From assembly GCA_964371785.1 (NCBI GenBank), contig CAYJOL010000001.1, positions 248,001 through 312,000 of the forward strand: 64,000 nucleotides of DNA, read 5' to 3'. The translations under genes and the position numbers were made by a program. Positions 26,138-34,983 of this stretch are shown here, piece by piece. The stretch comes from CAVQCT01 sp964371785. Its GTDB lineage: Bacteria; Zixibacteria; MSB-5A5; GN15; FEB-12. The notes beneath the pieces were generated by a model. That model ran no database searches, had not been told where the DNA came from, and saw nothing but the letters and a program-made list of their open reading frames with translations. Positions within the stretch are counted from its first letter, which is position 1. Every line of letters starts with the position of its first letter.

Positions 26138-28087
26138 TCAGAAGGCATATAATATAGTGAAATGGAAGCGGGGAGCAAGGTCATATCTTTGAGTCCGGAT
26201 GGGGACGGCATAATCAATTCTGATGGGACCGGCGGGCGACACAATCTGAAATCCGGTTCCGTAACTCAGTGCAAGACTTTTAATTGTGACGCCTTCAAGA
26301 TTGCGGTACCCGTTGCCCGCATCGAAGAATATCGATTGCCATTGCGGCAGAGCCTTGAACAGCCGGCCGGCCAAGGGGATGAGATTAAGTACCTGGAGCG
26401 TCTTCCAACGAAATTCCTGATTGAAGATGAACATGTAATTGGCGCCCTCCGCTGATCCGTCGGCTCGCAGGGGTCCGAGCGAGTTTTCGCGAAAACCCCT
26501 GATTGAGTTGGCACCGCCGACATAGAACAGCTCGTCCACCGGGACCTGTGTTGTTTTTCCGAATGACTTTACCCGGCCGGCCTTGAAGCGGATGGCATAA
26601 ATCCATCCGGGCCAGACTACCTGATACGTAGCCCAGCTCCCTTCGAGACGATAGAAATCGTTGTCACCGCCGAGAAACCCACCGAAATATTGTGTCGAAA
26701 TTGTGGTAAGCTGGCCGCGGCGCGGGATGAAGGGGTCATCTCTGCTGTCAACCTGGTAGGTCCCATAGATGTCACGACGTACGGCGATTCCCTGCGTTTT
26801 CCTCAAGGAGTCAGCTTCGGTCGCCGGTACGCCTGTGATGGTGACTTTGTTGTACTCGGCGCCGGCGTTGATACGAATTTGTTCGCCAAAACGCTTTGAG
26901 GTCGACGCCGTCAGCGACCAGGAACTGATCTTGATATACTTTTGCTGGACAAATCGCAGCGGGGGCTCGTATTGCCCGGTGAGTGAGAGCGGCATTCGAA
27001 GGCCCAATAGCCATGGCTCCGTGTACCTCAATTGATAACTGTGCTTGATCAAGCGGGTGTCCTGACCGAGACCGAGAGAGTACTCGGCCAGAAAGTCGGC
27101 TCGCCTCGACCCGAAGAGATTTCGCTTACCGGCTCCGGTTGAAAAGTCCCATTGCAGGTCGCGTACATCGGATTGTCCCGCACCAGTTGTCAGCGAAAAA
27201 TAACGCGGCTTGATCTCTCGCACCTGCACGTCGAAATCCGGCCTGACTCGCGTACCGGTAGAGTCGTTTGCGATCAGCTGCGCGTAGCTGAAGTATCCGG
27301 ATTCAAAAAGTCGCCGCTGCGACTGAATGATGTCATCCCGTTTATAAACCGCGTCCGGCTTAACTTTTAACTCCCGGCGCACGACGTACTCCGGATACAC
27401 GTGTATCCCGCGGTTGTACTTAACATGGATGTCGCCAAAGTGCACCAGTGTATCAGCGTTGACAATGAAGGCTATCGGTTTGGTGTAGGACCTGGCGGTT
27501 GTATCATATGTGAATTGTATACTGGCATACGGATAGCCGTTGTTGGCCAGTACTGTTTTCATCTCATAGACTACTTGCCTGATGTCGAATGGATTGATCG
27601 GCTCGTTACGTTTGAGTCGACTCGCGTACTTCGTGAAATATCCATGATACCGGGGCGGATAAGTACCGCTGATGCGCTTGTCGCCGTAGAAATATCGTGG
27701 GCCCTCATAAATGGTAACGCTCACGAGCGCAGCCGAATCGGTGGCGGACATCGGATGAAAAGACTCGTCCACACGAACATCGAGAAACCCCTTTGTAAGA
27801 TAGAGATACTTGATTTCGAGCGTATCACGTCCAAGTGACTCAGAATAGACTCTGCTCTGCCGCACTCCCTTGAGGGCAGACAGGAGGTTGCGCTTCTTGG
27901 AGTACATGGCGCTGCGGATTTGATCTGCTTTGAAAAACGGTTCCGGCCTCGTGAGATCCTTCCATGCGATGGCGATTGAGTCAATAACCGGCTTCCTGCT
28001 CAGCCACGCCAGCATCTGGCGATCGACCGAATAGCCGGTCATGGGTAAGGCAAGCAGGGCAAGTGTCAGCAGCAGCAATCGCTTCAC
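26138..28087 (-). CDS. tamA: Omp85/TamA-family outer-membrane assembly protein
   Basis: A 649-residue protein with a signal peptide (MKRLLLLTLALLALPMTGYS). The periplasmic part (about 30-290) holds POTRA-like repeats (TLEIKYLYLTKGFLDVRVDESF; KRDDIIQSQRRLFESGYFSYAQL). The 16-strand barrel follows, with the lid-lock motif region VGGANSIRGFRENSLGP, where the conserved VRGF appears as IRGF, and a last strand ending RFHFTILYAF with C-terminal Phe. Start GTG 28087 has AGGA eight bases before it. It is nine bases downstream of tamB, which favours TamA over BamA. The barrel should insert or recruit other outer-membrane proteins together with TamB. Confidence 0.88.
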   Translation of the reverse strand: MKRLLLLTLALLALPMTGYSVDRQMLAWLSRKPVIDSIAIAWKDLTRPEPFFKADQIRSAMYSKKRNLLSALKGVRQSRVYSESLGRDTLEIKYLYLTKGFLDVRVDESFHPMSATDSAALVSVTIYEGPRYFYGDKRISGTYPPRYHGYFTKYASRLKRNEPINPFDIRQVVYEMKTVLANNGYPYASIQFTYDTTARSYTKPIAFIVNADTLVHFGDIHVKYNRGIHVYPEYVVRRELKVKPDAVYKRDDIIQSQRRLFESGYFSYAQLIANDSTGTRVRPDFDVQVREIKPRYFSLTTGAGQSDVRDLQWDFSTGAGKRNLFGSRRADFLAEYSLGLGQDTRLIKHSYQLRYTEPWLLGLRMPLSLTGQYEPPLRFVQQKYIKISSWSLTASTSKRFGEQIRINAGAEYNKVTITGVPATEADSLRKTQGIAVRRDIYGTYQVDSRDDPFIPRRGQLTTISTQYFGGFLGGDNDFYRLEGSWATYQVVWPGWIYAIRFKAGRVKSFGKTTQVPVDELFYVGGANSIRGFRENSLGPLRADGSAEGANYMFIFNQEFRWKTLQVLNLIPLAGRLFKALPQWQSIFFDAGNGYRNLEGVTIKSLALSYGTGFQIVSPAGPIRIDYAVPIRTQRYDLAPRFHFTILYAF

Positions 28088-28096
28088 GGTAGATTC

Positions 28097-31000
28097 CTAG
28101 TATTCCACATGCAGTTTCAGGCTGAGATGATACAATTGTTGCTCATCCAGCAAACCTTCAATCAGGAACGATTTGTTCAATCGATATTCGAACCCTACTT
28201 GGGTTCCTGTCTGTCCCGTAAAGCCAGAACTTACGTACGTGTACAAATTCTGTACGGTATAGAAACCGACCGTCAGCTGGCTCTGAAGCGGATCGTACGT
28301 GCCGTTCGTATAGCTCGGAGAGATTTCGAACGTCTGTACGTACCCTCTACTGAGCTGACTCAACTGTCGGGACCCTATTTGCGATACCTGCGTCGACAGG
28401 TACCCGGCGATTCGGTTCTCGAATCCGCCGGTAGTCTGAGTGGAGTCGGTGCTGTAGGTGTTGGTCACCAGAAGCGGCAGAATTTCCGACACCGATCCGA
28501 CATCGGAGTCCTGGGTCGGATTTATCTGCGGTTCGTCGAGCGTTCCGGTGATTTGAATAGCCAGACGAAGGCGTTCCGTCTTGGGCACCGTTGCATCCGT
28601 TGTGTATCGAGCGACCGGGACGTATGTATATGCCGTAATGTTCAGAGCGGGATTCAGCGAGTCTCCTCCGGTAAAAGTCGCCGTCCCCCCGGGATCCATG
28701 GTAAACACCTTATCCCAGAGATACCCCTTCCCTCGCACAATGTCCAACTCACCTATGAAGCTGTAATTTCCAGCCTGGCGCGTGACGTTTATGTCCCCGC
28801 TGAATTGCGCATCAATGTCTTCGTTCTGGATCGTGAAGTTCGATGGAATATCAACGTCAATATCGAGATTCCAGGTACTTTCGCCAATCAGCGAAGTCAT
28901 GATCGGCGAGCCGGCTCCCGGCTCGGCAAAGTTCGAGCGGTAATCGAGCGAATACAATGTAATTGAACCGGTTACGGTCGGTGGACTTTCTCCGGTAATA
29001 TTGAACTTGCCCTTGAAAGAGCCACGGGCGTCTTCGAGCGCGTACGTAAACGGCATCTCCTCAGGGATATCCACTTTGAGATCATAAAAAAGCATACTGA
29101 GAGATCTCACAGTAATAGTGCCGCGTATATTCGCATATTTTTTTTTGTTCTTCTTTTTGGGATCCAGAACATAGGTCGAGATTCCATTTATGATTATGCG
29201 ATTGTCGCGCATGCTAATGCCGGCTGAGTCGCTGTAGATGTGATTTTCAATGTCAAAGTATTTCAAATCGGCATTCTTTACGTAAGCTTCCCCTTCAAGA
29301 TGCGGTTCCTTTGGCGTTCCTGAGAGTGTAAAATCGGCGAATAACTTTCCGGTCAGTTGTTGCACGGATGGAAGGAACAGCTCCACCAGATCGAATCGGC
29401 TGTCACTGGCTGATATTTCTATCTGCATGGGAAGGTTCGGGAATCGTTCTATGGAATCGGTCGTCAGCGCCAAATCGGCATGCATATATCCGTGGGCACG
29501 GTAGGATCCGGAATCTGAATGAACGATCAGACTGTCGATATGCAGCAGTGAATCTTTGTATCGAAGGAATGTCTGCATGCTACCGAGATAGAGGCCGGAG
29601 TAAGTCATTGAATCAACCTGTGCGTTCACGGTAAATTCAGGGTGATGGAACGACCCTTTTAATTCACCTTCGCCGGACAAAACGCCGTCTACGATGACGC
29701 TGTCGATGAACAGGTTCTGCCATGGACCGACTTTCACATTGTGCAACGAAAACGACAAATTCATCGATTCATCATAGTTTGTTCGACCGTTAACGGTCAG
29801 CCCCGCTCCGTCGCCGGCAATTGACGCTTGAAGAAAATCGAAGCCCAGTGAATCGATCCCCATCTGAATAGCCGACTGATTATAAAATCTTTGGTCGAAC
29901 AAATTCAAGTCCATCGTGTCCAGTGTAAGCTTCATCGGTACCGTTGCGTAGTTTAGTTCGCCGGTTCCCCGCGCACGCACAAACTGGTTGCGTATCCGGG
30001 CGGTGTCGATCATCACGAGATTCGAGTCGATTCTCAGGTATGTGTAGCCGGAGTCGTACGGCGTATCCCAGGCCGTGCCATTGTAGAAATTCGCGCGGAC
30101 GTATCCCTGCTTGCCGGTGAGGAAACGTTTGATGTCCATAGTCGCATATGCCGAATCGGAATACAGACCATAGATCCAGACCGAATCAGATTTGAAGTAA
30201 CCAGCCAGGTCCGGATCCTTGGTGGCCCCGGTAAGCGACGCCTCGGCGTATCCCCGGCCACCGGGCTGATCAATAAACAACTTCCCCTTCCATCTGTCGA
30301 GATTATTCAGTTGAAGCGAAAGCTTGAGGTCCATGTCGCCGTGGTATGTAACCCGCCCTTTGGCATATATCGAGTTCTCGAAGTAGTCAACACGGAATGA
30401 ATCCAGGAACCAAATTGAGTCGGTGGTTATGATGAGGTCACCTTTCGCCCGCTGAATCGGATAGTCATCGAAAGACGATTCGTACAGATCAACGTTCGTA
30501 TGCAGCCGCATTTCTTTGCTGCGGAAAGACCGTCCGTTGAGGACAAGGTGCCCGTTCAAATTTGATTGAAATGTGTTGGTGAGCAGGTGATCCAGGTTAA
30601 ACTGCCTGACATCCGCTTCTAGCGTGTATACTTCCGGCTTACTTGATAGATCCACTATCCCGCTGCCATCGACCGAACAATCGCCGAAGACGGTGCCGAT
30701 GACCGTGTCAATCTGAATGACCTGATCAGCGTACCTGAAATCCACGTAGAGATTTTCCAGCCCCATGAACAGAAATGTGCCGCCAAGGTCGATTGACCCT
30801 TGAAGTTTTGTCCCTACGAAGTTTATATTCCCGTTTACATCCAATACGCCGGATAGTTTCGGCCCGACATACTGCGTCAGCTCGGCCAGGTCTAAGTGAT
30901 CAACTGAGAATGTGAGCATACCTGTCGGCTGCTCAGCAAACGCAATTGTACCGTCCAGTTTAGCCCTCGTGTTGAGTGAAATCAGCGAAACATCGCGGAA

Positions 31001-31657
31001 TACCAGCCGGCGCTGGGCATAAGTGAGTTTCCCTCCCGCCGAACTGAGTGACAATCGTTTCTGATTCGAAGTAAATTCGAATTGATCGACATCGACCGAC
31101 ACCGTACCAAACTCGACACGAAAGGCCAATGCAACCATGATGTCTTCCAGACTCAGGGTATCGTGCTGACGGACGAGAGTGATATTGGCATGCTTCAATC
31201 CGAAATTCTGAATTGCAATTGGCGGCACAATTGAAACCGAAGACTCTCCTGACGAGGATGTCGCTCTGGACCATGGTAACAGCCAGTGTCCGGCGCTGTC
31301 CTGCTGTATACGAATCCGGGCCGAGTCGATATTCAGGTAGTCGAGGACGAAATTCATGTTCCAGATGTCGGGGAAGGCGAGCGAGGTCGTTAGTCGCGGC
31401 AGATAGGCCATCTCATACCGATATGTTGAGTCCTGGTAAAAGACCGCAACATTCTCGAGCGTAATTCCTTCCCAGAGTCCGCCATGAATCTTTCCGACTT
31501 TAATATCAAGCCCGTACCTCGCCTGCAATTTCGGCATCAATCGGTCGTTGACAATCGACTCGAGACCGTCGAACTTGAACACATAGAGATAGAGCCCCAT
31601 CACCAGCACCGCCAGTGTCAGAATCGAGAACGCTACTATCTTCAACAGGCGTCTCAT
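28097..31657 (-). CDS. tamB: Translocation and assembly module protein TamB (DUF490)
   Basis: A 1186-residue protein with an N-terminal membrane anchor (IVAFSILTLAVLVMGLYLYVF) followed by a very long run of amphipathic beta strands. The C-terminal third is the TamB/DUF490 domain (SITLYSLDYRSNF, GELDIVRGKGYLWDKVFTMDPGGTATF, and a final VGFEYRLNKSFLIEGLLDEQQ segment ending LHVEY). TamB spans the periplasm and either guides outer-membrane protein assembly with TamA or moves phospholipids. It starts three bases after the CMD-like gene and is nine bases before tamA, so it sits inside the sigma-factor operon. Confidence 0.9.
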   Translation of the reverse strand: MRRLLKIVAFSILTLAVLVMGLYLYVFKFDGLESIVNDRLMPKLQARYGLDIKVGKIHGGLWEGITLENVAVFYQDSTYRYEMAYLPRLTTSLAFPDIWNMNFVLDYLNIDSARIRIQQDSAGHWLLPWSRATSSSGESSVSIVPPIAIQNFGLKHANITLVRQHDTLSLEDIMVALAFRVEFGTVSVDVDQFEFTSNQKRLSLSSAGGKLTYAQRRLVFRDVSLISLNTRAKLDGTIAFAEQPTGMLTFSVDHLDLAELTQYVGPKLSGVLDVNGNINFVGTKLQGSIDLGGTFLFMGLENLYVDFRYADQVIQIDTVIGTVFGDCSVDGSGIVDLSSKPEVYTLEADVRQFNLDHLLTNTFQSNLNGHLVLNGRSFRSKEMRLHTNVDLYESSFDDYPIQRAKGDLIITTDSIWFLDSFRVDYFENSIYAKGRVTYHGDMDLKLSLQLNNLDRWKGKLFIDQPGGRGYAEASLTGATKDPDLAGYFKSDSVWIYGLYSDSAYATMDIKRFLTGKQGYVRANFYNGTAWDTPYDSGYTYLRIDSNLVMIDTARIRNQFVRARGTGELNYATVPMKLTLDTMDLNLFDQRFYNQSAIQMGIDSLGFDFLQASIAGDGAGLTVNGRTNYDESMNLSFSLHNVKVGPWQNLFIDSVIVDGVLSGEGELKGSFHHPEFTVNAQVDSMTYSGLYLGSMQTFLRYKDSLLHIDSLIVHSDSGSYRAHGYMHADLALTTDSIERFPNLPMQIEISASDSRFDLVELFLPSVQQLTGKLFADFTLSGTPKEPHLEGEAYVKNADLKYFDIENHIYSDSAGISMRDNRIIINGISTYVLDPKKKNKKKYANIRGTITVRSLSMLFYDLKVDIPEEMPFTYALEDARGSFKGKFNITGESPPTVTGSITLYSLDYRSNFAEPGAGSPIMTSLIGESTWNLDIDVDIPSNFTIQNEDIDAQFSGDINVTRQAGNYSFIGELDIVRGKGYLWDKVFTMDPGGTATFTGGDSLNPALNITAYTYVPVARYTTDATVPKTERLRLAIQITGTLDEPQINPTQDSDVGSVSEILPLLVTNTYSTDSTQTTGGFENRIAGYLSTQVSQIGSRQLSQLSRGYVQTFEISPSYTNGTYDPLQSQLTVGFYTVQNLYTYVSSGFTGQTGTQVGFEYRLNKSFLIEGLLDEQQLYHLSLKLHVEY

Positions 31658-31660
31658 AGA

Positions 31661-32362
31661 TCACAATCCAATTCGACCGAGCAGATTTTTCGCCGTACTA
31701 TATCCCTTACCGGCGGCCTCACCGATATCTTCCACAACGTATTCGATGAGTTCCTTCCGTACTCCCACGTTGATTGCACCGTGCAGATGTGAATGCAGTT
31801 GTTTCTCCCGATTCTCCATCATCAATTGGGCGACAATACAGAGTTCGCGAGTAGTTATATCGAGTTCGGGACGGGACAGAACTTTACCGTACCCTTCGAT
31901 CAGCATCCAGCGGAAGACTTCGGGCGCCATGCCCACCACTTTGGCCCTGAGAAGGTCAGCCTTTTCGTGATATACCCGTTGATACAATCGCTCGCCTCGG
32001 GAGAACCACTCTGCCGATTCCTCTGCCGATATCGCCTCAATATCGGAATCCTTCGATTCCGTGGGCCATACACTCTGGAGATGCTCGGCCGCAATCAACA
32101 TGCGAGGAAATCCGAGAAACAGATAGGATTGCAGGACAACTTCGTAGAAAGCAGGCCTCTGAGATTGAAAGCGACGGGCGGTCTGGATCGCGAGACTCAG
32201 ATTTTTATTATCAGCGAGCACTACCGACGCGGCGTAGAGGGCCATGGCTCGGCTGGGGGCATCATTCCGGGGCGTGAAATTCTCCAATCGATGACTGAAA
32301 AGGGTATAATCCACCGATAAACTCATACAGACAAGTAAAGGAAAAATCAGGCGGAATGGCAA
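31661..32362 (-). CDS. Carboxymuconolactone decarboxylase/AhpD-like protein without CxxC
   Basis: A protein of up to 233 residues. The C-terminal 90 residues match the CMD domain (LDITTRELCIVAQLMMEN, QLHSHLHGAINVGVRKELIEYVVEDIG). The CxxC redox pair of AhpD-type members is absent, while the His of the HxxH-like stretch is kept. The N-terminal half is helical and may hold a TPR-like pair (AMALYAASVVLADNKNLSLAIQTARRF). The 5' end is uncertain: TTG 32362 gives a hydrophobic start (PFRLIFPLLVCM) and ATG 32326 gives a soluble 221-residue form; neither has a good ribosome site. The gene lies between the HtrA-like gene (gap 11) and tamB (gap 3), so co-transcription is likely; its role there is unknown. 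Confidence 0.75.
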   Translation of the reverse strand: MPFRLIFPLLVCMSLSVDYTLFSHRLENFTPRNDAPSRAMALYAASVVLADNKNLSLAIQTARRFQSQRPAFYEVVLQSYLFLGFPRMLIAAEHLQSVWPTESKDSDIEAISAEESAEWFSRGERLYQRVYHEKADLLRAKVVGMAPEVFRWMLIEGYGKVLSRPELDITTRELCIVAQLMMENREKQLHSHLHGAINVGVRKELIEYVVEDIGEAAGKGYSTAKNLLGRIGL

Positions 32363-32373
32363 CGTAAAAGTAG

Positions 32374-33570
32374 TTATTCCAGTTGCTTAACACGGTTTTC
32401 CAAATAGAGGATACGTCGCTGCAATTCGTTGAGAACCTGGAGCAGGGAATCGCGTGAGAGGGGGTCGCTGCCGCTGGTTGGCCCTGAGGAAATCTCGATA
32501 GCATCGGGCAATCGCTGCACCGTCCGGCTTTCGCCTATTCTGACCTGAATGTAATAAGGAGCGTTCTGCCGCAGTATGCCTATAGTCATAAGCGTACCGG
32601 GAGTGGAGTGCTTGACCAGGTCAGCGAGTTCGAGCACCGAGGTCATTCGCTGACCACCCACGGAAAACATGAGATCCTGTTCGCGCAGACCGGCCTGCGC
32701 CGCAGGAGAGCGCGGCAACACGCTGTTGATTAAGATACCTTTATCGATATAGAGCGGTTTTTCACCGGCTCTCGCCAGGCGTGTATCCCCGTACTGCACT
32801 TCAATCGGCGGCGTGATCTCAATGTCGGCTGTTGACAGACCAAGATAGCCGGCCGGTCGGTCACCGTGCGCCAGAAGATATTGCACCACCTCCGGAATCC
32901 TGTCGGCGGGGATAGCCAGCCCTACTTCCGCCTTTCCCTGAGTCCCAATCCCCCCGTTGATGATACCGATAAGTTCACCCGAAAGATTGAACAGTCCGCC
33001 ACCCAGCGTCCCGGACGTAATCATGGCGGTAAATTGCATGATACCATCAGGCCGGGTACCGGCGCAGAAACCCATCGACGGGGTCGCCCTCATGCCGTAT
33101 GCACTGCCCATCGCCATGATCATCTGGCCCGAGCAGCTAAACCGGCGATTGAGATTGACCGGTACACCCACCTTTCTGGCACAGTGAAGCAGGGCAAGCC
33201 CGCTCTGGTAATCTATTGCCTCAATGCTGGCAGGAGATACCTGGTCATCGTACCGGACTACCACGGCTGATCGGCCGGTGACAGATGATGCCATGGTAAG
33301 GACGTAGCCGTTAGAATCATACACGATACCTGTCGATACCATGCTGTAAACTGCGTCGTTGGAAGCCTGCCCGGCCTGATCCGGAGTGACCGGATGTGAT
33401 GCCTCGACCGTGACTACCGACCGGGCAAGATGCGAGACCAGACTATTGAGACTCTGCTCAAGTTGATTGAGCGTCCGATCTTCCGCTTGAGATGTTGTCG
33501 AAAAAAAGACCGCGACCAAAGCAAGAGTGGACAGCTTCAACGCGGCCTTATCAGTAAATTTCATTAGCAT
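32374..33570 (-). CDS. HtrA/DegP-like protein with inactivated protease domain and one PDZ domain
   Basis: A 398-residue exported protein (signal peptide with core LKLSTLALVAVFF, then STTSQAEDR). Residues 45-255 have the trypsin-fold pattern of HtrA. The His site reads VLTMASSV instead of LTNAHVV (H to S, about 95), the Asp site reads DYQSGLALL instead of DxRTDLALL (D to G, about 124), and the Ser site reads TSGTLGGGLFNLSGELIGI instead of NPGNSGGPL (S to L, about 189). A PDZ domain follows (GILINSVLPRSPAAQAGLREQDLM), then a short coiled coil (LNELQRRILYLENRVKQLE). The ATG at 33570 is one base after the anti-sigma stop. Protease activity is excluded by the sequence; a peptide-sensing or chaperone role is inference. 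Confidence 0.88.
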   Translation of the reverse strand: MLMKFTDKAALKLSTLALVAVFFSTTSQAEDRTLNQLEQSLNSLVSHLARSVVTVEASHPVTPDQAGQASNDAVYSMVSTGIVYDSNGYVLTMASSVTGRSAVVVRYDDQVSPASIEAIDYQSGLALLHCARKVGVPVNLNRRFSCSGQMIMAMGSAYGMRATPSMGFCAGTRPDGIMQFTAMITSGTLGGGLFNLSGELIGIINGGIGTQGKAEVGLAIPADRIPEVVQYLLAHGDRPAGYLGLSTADIEITPPIEVQYGDTRLARAGEKPLYIDKGILINSVLPRSPAAQAGLREQDLMFSVGGQRMTSVLELADLVKHSTPGTLMTIGILRQNAPYYIQVRIGESRTVQRLPDAIEISSGPTSGSDPLSRDSLLQVLNELQRRILYLENRVKQLE

Positions 33571-33571
33571 T

Positions 33572-34261
33572 TTAGTATGTTCGGCTTGCCTCCTTCGATG
33601 AGGTAGCTTCCGGAAGGACATACACCTTGATAATCGGCCGGTAGCGGTAATAGGTCGGAGCATAAGGAATCATGCTGTTCACGCGTGAAGTGACGCTTGT
33701 GAGGACCATACCGGCGGGCTGCGCAAAACTACCAGTCCGCGTCACCGAATTGGTGATGTCATTAACTCGCTGCACCCGCGCGAGCTGATTATCCAGTGAC
33801 CATCCCTTATGCATGCTTACCGTCATGTTGGGATTTTTGGTCGGCTGTACGGTCAAATAGGAATCATCAAGGCGAACTTGACCGGCGGACCCGGGAACTA
33901 CCGTCCGGAAAGATGGCGACACCATAAATGCAGCCATGAAAGCTACCACACAGGTACTTACAACTACGGGAAGCACTTTGGCCCAGACTACCCGAGGCGC
34001 CGAATGCGGCATATACGCTTTCGTGCGTGTCTCCGCAAACCGTTCCTGGGCGATCCGATTGAGCAGGGCGCCGTTAAAGTCCTTGGAGACCTTCATCGTC
34101 GAGACCGACGAACGGGCACCGCTCAAGGAGCGATAAAACGCTTCCTCCTTGCGACACGACGCGCACGTCGACAGGTGCTCGCTGACGGCCAGCTTCCGAC
34201 GACCGTTCAATTCGTCGCTACAATAAGCTGACAGGTAGGAGCGTGCTCTTCGACAACGCAT
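33572..34261 (-). CDS. Zinc-finger membrane anti-sigma factor
   Basis: A 229-residue protein. The N-terminus carries a ZAS-type zinc site: C3, H29, C33 and C36 (RCRRAR...SEHLSTCASC). One transmembrane helix follows at about 95-115 (VLPVVVSTCVVAFMAAFMV), then a periplasmic tail of about 115 residues. This is the layout of RseA/RsiW-like anti-sigma factors, which hold an ECF sigma at the membrane until released. The ATG at 34261 is preceded by GGAGGG and overlaps the sigma gene by 44 bases. What degrades or releases it is not visible here; the neighbouring HtrA-like protein cannot cleave. Confidence 0.88.
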   Translation of the reverse strand: MRCRRARSYLSAYCSDELNGRRKLAVSEHLSTCASCRKEEAFYRSLSGARSSVSTMKVSKDFNGALLNRIAQERFAETRTKAYMPHSAPRVVWAKVLPVVVSTCVVAFMAAFMVSPSFRTVVPGSAGQVRLDDSYLTVQPTKNPNMTVSMHKGWSLDNQLARVQRVNDITNSVTRTGSFAQPAGMVLTSVTSRVNSMIPYAPTYYRYRPIIKVYVLPEATSSKEASRTY

Positions 34262-34820
34262 TATATCCCTCCAGTTTCGGTTGGAGTTTATCTCTTAACA
34301 TCATTCTTGCTCTATTAACACGAGACTTCACTGTGCCAAGCGGAACGCTGAGAATCTTCGCGACTTCTTCGTACGGAAGCTCCTGCACATCGCGAAGCAA
34401 AAAGGCCGTCCGATATTTTTCAGGCAGATCCTTCACTGCTTCCTCAAGTACCTCGGGCACTCGGCTCGGCAGTTTCATCTCTACGGCAAACTCAGCCTCG
34501 TTGCCTTGCATATCGGAAATCTCGTAAAATTTGAATTTCTTTCTTTTGCGGAGCTCATTTCGGGCGAGATTCAGGGCGATCGTGTAAATCCAGGTTGAAA
34601 AGCAATGTTGGAAGTTAAACGACTGCCGGTGCTGGTACACGCGGACGAACGTTTCCTGCACAATGTCCTCAGCTTCTTCGGTCGACGACAACATACGGCC
34701 GATGACATTCATCAGGCGGTCTTTGTATCTATCGACCATCTCGTTGAAGGCAACCATATCCCCCTTCTGGATGGCTTTCATCAACGTGAAGTCTACGTCT
34801 TTCTCTGTTTCTTTCGCCAT
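34218..34820 (-). CDS. ECF-type RNA polymerase sigma factor (RpoE-like)
   Basis: A 200-residue sigma factor with region 2 (MVAFNEMVDRYKDRLMNVIGRML, EEAEDIVQETFVRVYQ, FSTWIYTIALNLARNELRK) and region 4 (LPEKYRTAFLLRDVQELPYEEVAKIL, PLGTVKSRVNRARMMLRDKL). No region 3 is present, as expected for ECF members. The last 15 codons overlap the anti-sigma gene, so the two are made together. A GGAACTT element like the -35 box of RpoE-type promoters lies 50 bases upstream, which suggests that the operon controls itself. Confidence 0.93.
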   Translation of the reverse strand: MAKETEKDVDFTLMKAIQKGDMVAFNEMVDRYKDRLMNVIGRMLSSTEEAEDIVQETFVRVYQHRQSFNFQHCFSTWIYTIALNLARNELRKRKKFKFYEISDMQGNEAEFAVEMKLPSRVPEVLEEAVKDLPEKYRTAFLLRDVQELPYEEVAKILSVPLGTVKSRVNRARMMLRDKLQPKLEGYNALSKSTLLPVSLL

Positions 34821-34846
34821 CTTTCACCTATAAACTTGACGTTACT

Positions 34847-34876
34847 CATAATACAAAGAGGACGCTGGAAAGTTCC
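34847..34876 (-). promoter_or_regulatory. Candidate ECF-type promoter of the sigma/anti-sigma operon
   Basis: On the minus strand GGAACTT (34876-34870) matches the -35 element typical of RpoE-group sigma factors. After 16 bases comes TATTATG (34853-34847) as a possible -10. Transcription would start about 20 bases before the sigma ATG. The -35 match is good; the -10 is not the TCnnA form known from E. coli RpoE. Confidence 0.45.
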
Positions 34877-34983
34877 AAAATATCCAACCCTGAATTCTTT
34901 TTTAACACGATATATTACAATAAGTTAACATAACCAAAGAGGGGCCGAATCGCTGTTTGCCGCTCTCCTCGGGCATCTTGAAC

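Noticed and set aside
26138..28087. BamA as the identity of the Omp85 protein
   Set aside because: It lies nine bases after tamB, and the POTRA region seems shorter than the five repeats of BamA; TamA fits better, although the distinction needs a phylogeny.
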